Positions 57,281 through 64,000 of a stretch of 64,000 bases of DNA are shown piece by piece. The DNA is from Bos javanicus (Eukaryota; Chordata; Mammalia; Artiodactyla; Bovidae). Both the position numbers and the translations under genes were made by a program. Each line of letters starts with the position of its first letter. The stretch's first letter is position 1. The stretch spans positions 75,848,178 through 75,912,177 of the forward strand of contig NC_083875.1 in NCBI RefSeq assembly GCF_032452875.1, written 5' to 3'. A model generated the notes under the pieces. That model made no database searches, was not told the origin of the DNA, and saw nothing but the letters and a program-made list of their open reading frames with translations.

Positions 57281-58441
57281 ATATAGTAACTGTCCTCAGG
57301 GTTTTTACCCTGAGTTCTTTTGCTTTGTTAATCATGTTTCAACATTTACTCTAAGAATGAAGGAAAAATAGCTAGACAAAAAAAGAGACGTCTTAAACTG
57401 AAGATATGGAAATTCTGTTGAATTTAGATTGTGTCTAAGGAATCTTATGTTAAAAGAGTTTTAAGGGGAGTGCACTTCTGAGTTTGGATTTGATGAATTA
57501 CTATGTTTTTTATATAACCATTTTTTAAAAGTTTTTTTTTTAATTGATAAATTGTTGAATAAGTAATGTACAGAGAGTTTCCTTAAATAAAAATGATGTA
57601 AAACTGAAAGTGTAAGTGGTAAAACTGAAAAAGTTACTTGAGGTCATGTGTTATACTAAGAAAATAAGATATTTTTAGCTTAAATTTTTTTTTTCCCTAT
57701 TGTGTCCAAACCTAGTAGTGTGAGAGTCTGTCTAAATTCTTAGATTATGGGCTTCTTAAGAAATGACTAGATCTTACTTCAGTCTGAAATTCCTTAGCAT
57801 TTGGCGTAGGACTTAAAAGAGTAATACTTAATCTTTTGGCAGAGGTCACATCTTTTATGAATGACCCCCTGCCCAGTTCTCTGGGCAGTTTCAAGAAATA
57901 ACTGATACCTGAGTTTCTTCATAGATCTTAGGTGATTAGTCCCTTGTCTTGAATATAGTGGAAAGACTAGTGGCTCAGTATTTGGACTGCTTAGTTCCTC
58001 TAGTTGTGCTTTCCCTTTTTGGAGAACTTTGATTTTATTTGGATTTTTCCATCAATGACCTTTTTCTGTAGTTGCTGGGTTGCCTCAGTTAAATCTAATT
58101 TTCTTAGTGACTGAGGTTAGCTAAAAATTAATTAAGATTGAAACCTTGGTTATAGTAATATAGGAAATTAGGATCTTTGTAAAGGGCTCCTCTTATAATT
58201 TTAAGTATTAGAAAACTTACTTGAGAGAGGTTAAGAATTTTGGAGCAGTGATAACGAGAGGCACTGGGAAAACCGGCTAGAAATAGCAACTTTGACTTTT
58301 GTAGTCCCATGAAGATAAAGATTGCTTAACTTCATTTGGAAATCTACTGAATAAAGCAAAATAATTAAATCAAGTTGTTTTAGCCTTTTAAAGAATATCT
58401 GAAGACATAAGATATTTTATTATTTTTTTGAATCATTAAAA

Positions 58442-58769
58442 AAATTTTATTTATTATTATTTTTTAAATTTGGCTGCACTGGGTCTTTGTTGCTTTGCAT
58501 GGGCTTTCTGTAATGGCAGTGTGATCGGGGACTACTCTTCCTTGTGGTGCTTGGGCTTCTCATTGCGGTGGCTTCTCTTGTGGAGCTCAGGCTCTAGGCA
58601 CTCGGGCTTCATTAGTTGCAGCACACGGGCTCGGTAGCTGTGGCACATGGGCTTAATTGCCCCATGGCATGTGGAATTTTCCCAGACCAGGGATTGAACC
58701 CACGTCCCCTGTATTGGCAGGCAGATAGATTCTCCACCAGGGAAGAATCTAGTCGCCACCAGGGAAGTT
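58442..58769 (-). mobile_element. CHR-type tRNA-Glu-derived SINE
   Basis: Antisense copy: 'tttggctgcactgggtcttt' to 'ccaccagggaagttc'. The terminal 'ccaccagggaag' is present twice (near 58735 and 58758), a small local duplication of the SINE head. Confidence 0.85.
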
Positions 58770-59040
58770 CGACATAAGATCTTTTAAAAGCAGACTAGAA
58801 GGGCATTTTAGAAGTGCAGAATTTTTTATACAGTGGAGGATTTTTAAATATTGATTGTAAATGTTATGAATATTTTAAATGTCCTTGATACATTAAAGGA
58901 ATCAGAATAATTAGAAAAGTACATTTTTATAGCTGTTCTTTGAAAATACGCTGCATGTGTGCAATTTGTTAAAGAATAATTTTGATGGCTTTTAGCCAAA
59001 TGTGTTTATGTTCTTCTTTCTCCTGTATCTATACCTATAT

Positions 59041-59214
59041 AGTTCAGTTCAGTCACTCAGTCATGTCTGACTCTGTGACCCCATGGACTGCAGCACGCCA
59101 GGCTTCCCTGTCTCTCACCAACTCCTGGAGCTTGCTCAAACTCATGTCCATCAAGTCAGTGATGCCATCCAACCATCTCATCCTCTGTCGTCCTCTTCTC
59201 CTCCTGCTTTCAAT
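59041..59214 (-). mobile_element. BovB LINE 3' end, short
   Basis: Antisense: 'agttcagttcagtcactcag' to 'ctgtcgtcctcttctcctcc'. Confidence 0.85.
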
Positions 59215-59317
59215 ATATAGTCTAAATATAAAATTAACACATCTTGATCATTCTGTTTACATAAACACTTTAAAATAATTAATTTTTAACAAGGTGGAGT
59301 AGGGAAGGAGCTTTTGT

Positions 59318-59420
59318 TGTTCAGTTGCCAAGTTGTGTCCGACTCTTTGCAACCTCGTGAGCTGCAGCACGCCAGGCCTCCTGTCCCTCACGATCTCCTG
59401 GAGTTTGCCCAAATTCAGGT
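59318..59420 (-). mobile_element. BovB LINE 3' end, short
   Basis: Antisense: 'ttgttcagttgccaagttgt' to 'tggagtttgcccaaattcag'. A second independent fragment 100 bp from the previous one. Confidence 0.78.
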
Positions 59421-59599
59421 TAAATTTCTGTGTTGTGTCAGTTGTAACAAACTCTCCTTGGTTATTGTTCCAGCTACCAAATATGTCCTAAAGATTTTTA
59501 CGTCTATATTTTCTAATTAGCCCTCTCTTGAGTTTTTGCATATTAACACATTTCCACCAGTATGTCCTTTTACACTGAACACTAAGCTGAACTCTAGCT

Positions 59600-60190
59600 T
59601 TTTCCTTAATCCTCTTCTATGTTCACTTTCCTGTATATTGAACATTGTCTACCTAGTTGCACAAGCCTACATGCTAGAAATCAGGTCAGATGGTCTCTGC
59701 TCCCTCTTTCCGTATATTCAATTATTTTTAGTATCTCATATCTCAGGTTTTAGCCTCTAATCTTTATTTCTGCTCCCACCATATGAGTTCCCATTCAGTT
59801 GTCACTCCCCTGGACTGTGACAGTAGCCTCTCTACTCTGTTTTGTGCCCCTTTAATCTGTAATGCCATCAGAGTAACCTGTCTAAAGCTCTAATCTGACC
59901 TGTCCCCACCAAGAAAAAAAAAGAAAGTTAGCAGTCCGTCTTCCATAAAATTAAATAAAAATTCCTTGTATGGCATGTAAGACTCTTCATGATCTGGTTG
60001 TTCCTTCCTTTTCTGTGTTTTTTGTTCTTGTCCCATAGGTGGTCTTTGATAGTGCCATTTCTTAAGCTGTTACCTGTCTTTTTCATTTCTTCTCATGCCC
60101 TCTTTAGTCCTTGAACTCTAATTTATATCTTTAAGACCCAATTCACTTGTGAATGACCTCTTAGGTTCTCTCCTGTTAATTCCTACTCTT
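59600..60190 (-). mobile_element. Probable L2 LINE remnant
   Basis: Antisense L2-like phrases ('ctaaagctctaatctgacct', 'aagactcttcatgatctggt') in diverged sequence. Boundaries are guessed. Confidence 0.4.
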
Positions 60191-60451
60191 TCCAATTAGA
60201 TTATTTTAAAGTAAATTCCAGACATGTCCTTTCACCCCTAATTACTGGAGTCCCTAAAAGATAAGGAATCTTTTTTAAAAAATATTGTTCTTATACTTAC
60301 TGAATAATAATTCCTTAATATTATCTGATATCCAGTGTTCATATTCTCCCAGTTGTGTCATAGATACACTTGTAAGTTCATTTGAATCAAGATCCCCAGT
60401 TGCTTTTGGTGATGTGCCTCTTAAGACTGTAATTGATTTCTCTTCTTCCTT

Positions 60452-61110
60452 TAAAAAAAAAACAACTTTATTGAGATATTACATATACAATACAATTTAT
60501 CCATTTAAATGTACAAAACCATTACCACAGTTTTAGAACATTTTCACTCCAAAATTAAACCCCATACCCATCAGTAGTCACTTCCCATTTCTCCCACACT
60601 CTAGGCAACTTGTCTGCTTCCTGGGACTATAAATTTGCCTCTTCTGTAAATGTGTAGATTTGTATTTCATATAAATGTAATCATTTAATATATGGCCTTT
60701 CACTTAGCATGTTGTTTTCAAAGTTCATATATGTTGTGGCATGTATCAATAGTTCATTCTTTTTCATTATTAAATAATCTTCCATTTAATGGACCTTTTA
60801 TTTATCTATTCATCAGTTGATGAGCATTTGGGTTGTTTTCCACTATTTGGCAATTATAAACAATGCTGATATGAACATTTGTGTACAAGTTTCACTGTGG
60901 ACATATGTTTTCATTTCTCTTGAGTACTTACCTAGGAATAGAATTACTAGGTCATCTGATAACTCTGCGTGTAACTATTTGAGGAACTGCTAGACTGTTT
61001 TCCAAAATACATTCCCAATAGTAGAAAGAGGGTTCTAGTTTCTCTATATCTGCACGAACACTTGTTCTCTCTCCAAAAATTATTTGTTGGCAATTGAATA
61101 TATTTAACTG
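60452..61110 (-). mobile_element. L1 LINE (old) fragment, antisense
   Basis: 'aactttattgagatattaca', 'agcatttgggttgttttcca' and 'acaatgctgatatgaacatt' are standard antisense old-L1 blocks. Confidence 0.75.
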
Positions 61111-61284
61111 CTGAACTCCTGTCTTCAGTTTTAAGACTTTGAAATTGGACTGATTATATTTTATTCCAAACTAAAGATACTTTTATAGTACTAAAAGTAA
61201 AGGAAAGTTATTATGTTTCTAACTCTGGAGGTCACCATACATTTGTTATAAAGTAATTATGGTAAGCTCTGGCCCCAAATCTAG

Positions 61285-61638
61285 TTGTTGTTTAGTTGCT
61301 AAGTCCTGTTGGACTCTTTGTGACCATGTGAACTGCAGCAGGCCAGGCTTCTGTGTCCTTCACTATCTCCTGGAGTTTGCTCAAACTCATGACTGTAGAT
61401 TCATCATACCATCCGAACAACTCATCCTCTGTCGCCCGCTTCTCCTGCTCTCAGTCTTAGCATCAGGGTCTTTTCCAATGAATCAGCTCTTGGCATCAGG
61501 TGGCCAAAGTATTGGAGCTTCAGCTTGAGCATCAGTCCTTCCAATGGATATTCAGGATTGATTTCCTTTAGGATTGACTGATTTGATCTCCTGCTGTCCA
61601 AGGGACTTTCAAGAGTCTTCTCCAGCACCAAATCTAGT
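61285..61638 (-). mobile_element. BovB LINE 3' end
   Basis: Antisense: 'ttgtttagttgctaagtcct' through 'tggcatcaggtggccaaagt' to 'tcaagagtcttctccagcac'. Confidence 0.87.
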
Positions 61639-61855
61639 TAGCTACCTAATTTTTCCACATTATTTCTTAACCCAGTTTAATTCATAAACCACCTCATGTA
61701 GGACCTTGTCATATCTCAGCTTCAACATGGAGCCACTTAAATTTAGTATAGTAGGTTTGCTGGGGGAAAATACTAAGTTCATGATGGATTAATTTATCAT
61801 GTGGGTGTTATATAGGAATATATATTTCCTAACATTAAAAGATGTAATATGTTTG

Positions 61856-62059
61856 AGTTAGTCATTCAGTTGTATCTGACTCTTTGTGACCTCAGGGACT
61901 GTAGCGCACCAGGTTCCTCTGTCCATGGGATTTTCCTGGTAAGGATACTGGACTGGGTTGCCATTGCCTTCTCCAGGGGATCTTCCCAACCCAGGAATCG
62001 AACCAGGCTCTTCTGCATTGCAGGCGGATTGTTTACCAGCTGAACTATCAGGGAAGCCC
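61856..62059 (-). mobile_element. Bov-tA SINE
   Basis: Antisense copy: 'agttagtcattcagttgtat' to 'ctgaactatcagggaagccc'. Confidence 0.88.
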
Positions 62060-63539
62060 AAAAGATGTAATGAGAGATATTATTAAGGTTGTTGATTTAA
62101 TAATTTTTCTTAAAATCAGTCTAGATAAACAATTCAAGCAGTAAGAAAGTCTTGCCCCTGAAAATCACTTAACTGTTTGAATGTAATCCTCCAGAAATAT
62201 TCCATTTACCTACAGGCACATCTAAGCATTTTAAAACTATGAGTGTAGTTAGACTACAAGTATTTTTCTGCATCTTTTTAAAAAAACTTTATCTTGGAGA
62301 TCTTTCCATTATTAATATTTATGAATTATGTTATAATTTGTAACTGCTGTACAATATTCCAGTTGTTAAGGAAGTACTTTTTTTATTCCCCTATTGATGA
62401 AAAATCAATTATTTTCAGCTTTTTACTCTGATAAGTGAAGCTGAATGGGGCAGTTTTTCATACGTCTACTTTTTTGAGTGCATTTGCTGAATTAAAGTGT
62501 TTGTTATTTAAATTTTACTAGATAGTCAAATTACCCTTCAAAAATATTAATTTATATTCTGTAGTGTAACATAGGGATTGTCAAATATGAAGTTTACAGT
62601 CATGATAAATCGGTCTTTATGATGGTTGTTTCTTTTAATCATGAATGAAATCTAACTTACTTTCACATCACTGGCCATTTGTAATATTTATGCAAGTTAT
62701 CTATATTTGTCCTTTGCCTATTTTTCTTTTTTTAATAGATAAAAGCTGTTTGTATAAAGGAAGTTAGTCATTGGTTAGATGTATTGCATGTTGCAAATAC
62801 CTGTGTGTCATTTATTAATCATGTAATTAAAATAACATATTTAGAATTCTGTCCAAAGTTAAACATGGAGTCAAGCATAGAGAAAATTGTGTTGTAACTG
62901 TTGTGACAGCAGAGAAGAATTTACAGTTTAAACTCTCTTAACTTGTCATGTGGGTTATTCATACATTATGAACAAGCTCGATACTGATAATGTACAGGGT
63001 GATACAGAGGTGCTTGGATTTTTCTGTGTAAGTGGCAATAACCGTTTTTTTAACTCAGTATTATCTTCAGTTATAAATCAACATGTGTTCACGGTAGAAA
63101 GTTTTTAAAGTTCTTTAAACTGTGAAGAAAAAAGTCACTTATAATGATGCTATCCAAAAATACTTTAATATATATTTTTTCTGAAATACCATATTTCATC
63201 TAAAAAGTTGAATACTGTGTATCCATTTTTTTAAAAGCAACATGTTTTGACCATTTCCTCAGCTAGTTTTTATTTAACCTTTCCCCTTTTGTTGGACCAG
63301 GAGATTTGGTTTCTAAACAAGACTATGTTGAACACATTTTTATATCTATATTTGGGTTTTCCACATAAGTTTCCTAGTACTGGATATGTTGGGTCGAAAG
63401 TTCTGGGTGCCTACATGTTATATTTTGAACCTAGATAAAAGGCAACAGTAAAAATTGCCAGTTTTCTAGGGGGCAAAGAAACCATTTAAGAGGTAGCTAT
63501 TATGGCTTTAGTTTTAAACAATTATGTATAGAAAAGTTA

Positions 63540-64000
63540 AAGGAACTAGAAGACTCAGTGTCCAATTTTAAGATGTTCTGTAAAGCTACACTTATCAAGA
63601 CAGTGTGGTGTATTGACCAAAGGCACAGAATAGAGAGCCCAGAAATAGACTTCTTGGATATAGTCAAGTGGTTTTTTGACAGAGGTGCAAACATACTTCC
63701 ATGGAGAAAGGATAGTCTTTTCAAATATATGATGTTGGAAAACTGGGTATCCATGGATGTATAGTGAGCCTCAACCCATCCAACATATCTTATACAAAAA
63801 TTAACTCAAGATGGATCATAAACCTAAACGTAAAACAAAGTAGTAAAACTCTTAGAAGAGAGCATTGGAAAGTCTTCTTGACCTTGGGTTGGCAAGGAGC
63901 TCTTGGATACGGTACCAAAAGCATGATCCATGAAAGAAGAAATTGATGAAGTGAAATTCATCAAAATTTAAAACTTTCCTGTGAAGGACACTATGAACTG
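63540..64000 (+). mobile_element. L1 LINE ORF2 / 3' fragment, continues past window
   Basis: Sense L1 ORF2 remnant with 'cagtgtggtgtattgaccaa', 'agagcccagaaatagac' and 'ctcaagatggatcataaacc'. Frames are broken. Confidence 0.78.

Larger units (their letters stand above)
48850..64000 (+). other. UBE2R2: UBE2R2 intron 1 (runs past window end)
   Basis: More than 15 kb of intron. After the CpG island (to about 49.25 kb) it is AT-rich, and no further UBE2R2 exon appears. The stretches 49.8-51.4, 51.8-54.1 and 62.1-63.5 kb show no recognised repeat or gene. The rest is the SINE/LINE copies listed separately. Confidence 0.85.

Overview
This is mammalian nuclear DNA from a bovid ruminant (cattle, bison, sheep or goat type). 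The evidence is many ruminant-specific interspersed repeats: Bov-tA / BOV-A2 SINEs, tRNA-Glu-derived CHR-type SINEs and several BovB (RTE) LINE copies, over older L1, L2 and MIR remnants. Three multi-exon genes, all with GT-AG introns, and one full-length retrocopy are identifiable. The gene content matches the AQP3-NOL6-UBE2R2 neighbourhood of human 9p13; the cattle equivalent is expected on chromosome 8 (general knowledge, not tested here).

Layout. 0-3.4 kb: SINEs, an antisense L1 fragment and unique sequence. 3.44-4.57 kb: an uninterrupted 173-codon glycine cleavage H protein (GCSH) retrocopy on the minus strand, with poly(A) remnant, polyadenylation signal and a perfect 19-bp target-site duplication. 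About 5.8-11.8 kb: AQP3 on the minus strand, six exons whose lengths sum to exactly 292 codons plus stop, with a TATA box and GC-rich promoter. 12-22 kb: intergenic sequence with scattered SINEs and small tandem repeats. 22.04-33.03 kb: NOL6 on the minus strand, 26 exons summing to 3441 nt (1146 aa plus stop), with a promoter carrying two CCAAT boxes. 33.4-47.4 kb: a gene-free, repeat-dense interval with two sense and several antisense BovB copies, nested insertions, and an inverted duplication of about 190 bp around a BovB core (42.0-42.9 kb). 47.5-49.2 kb: a CpG island with a 24-bp G-rich tandem repeat and a (GCC)n tract, containing UBE2R2 exon 1 on the plus strand. 48.85-64 kb: UBE2R2 intron 1, which runs past the window edge.

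The three genes are not a functional unit. AQP3 is a plasma-membrane water/glycerol channel, NOL6 is a nucleolar ribosome-assembly factor and UBE2R2 is a ubiquitin-conjugating enzyme. NOL6 and UBE2R2 are divergently oriented, about 15 kb apart. I found no prokaryotic-type system, CRISPR array or unknown multi-gene cassette. The items most worth following up are the intact GCSH retrocopy, the inverted duplication, and the GC-rich repeats around the UBE2R2 promoter and 5' UTR.
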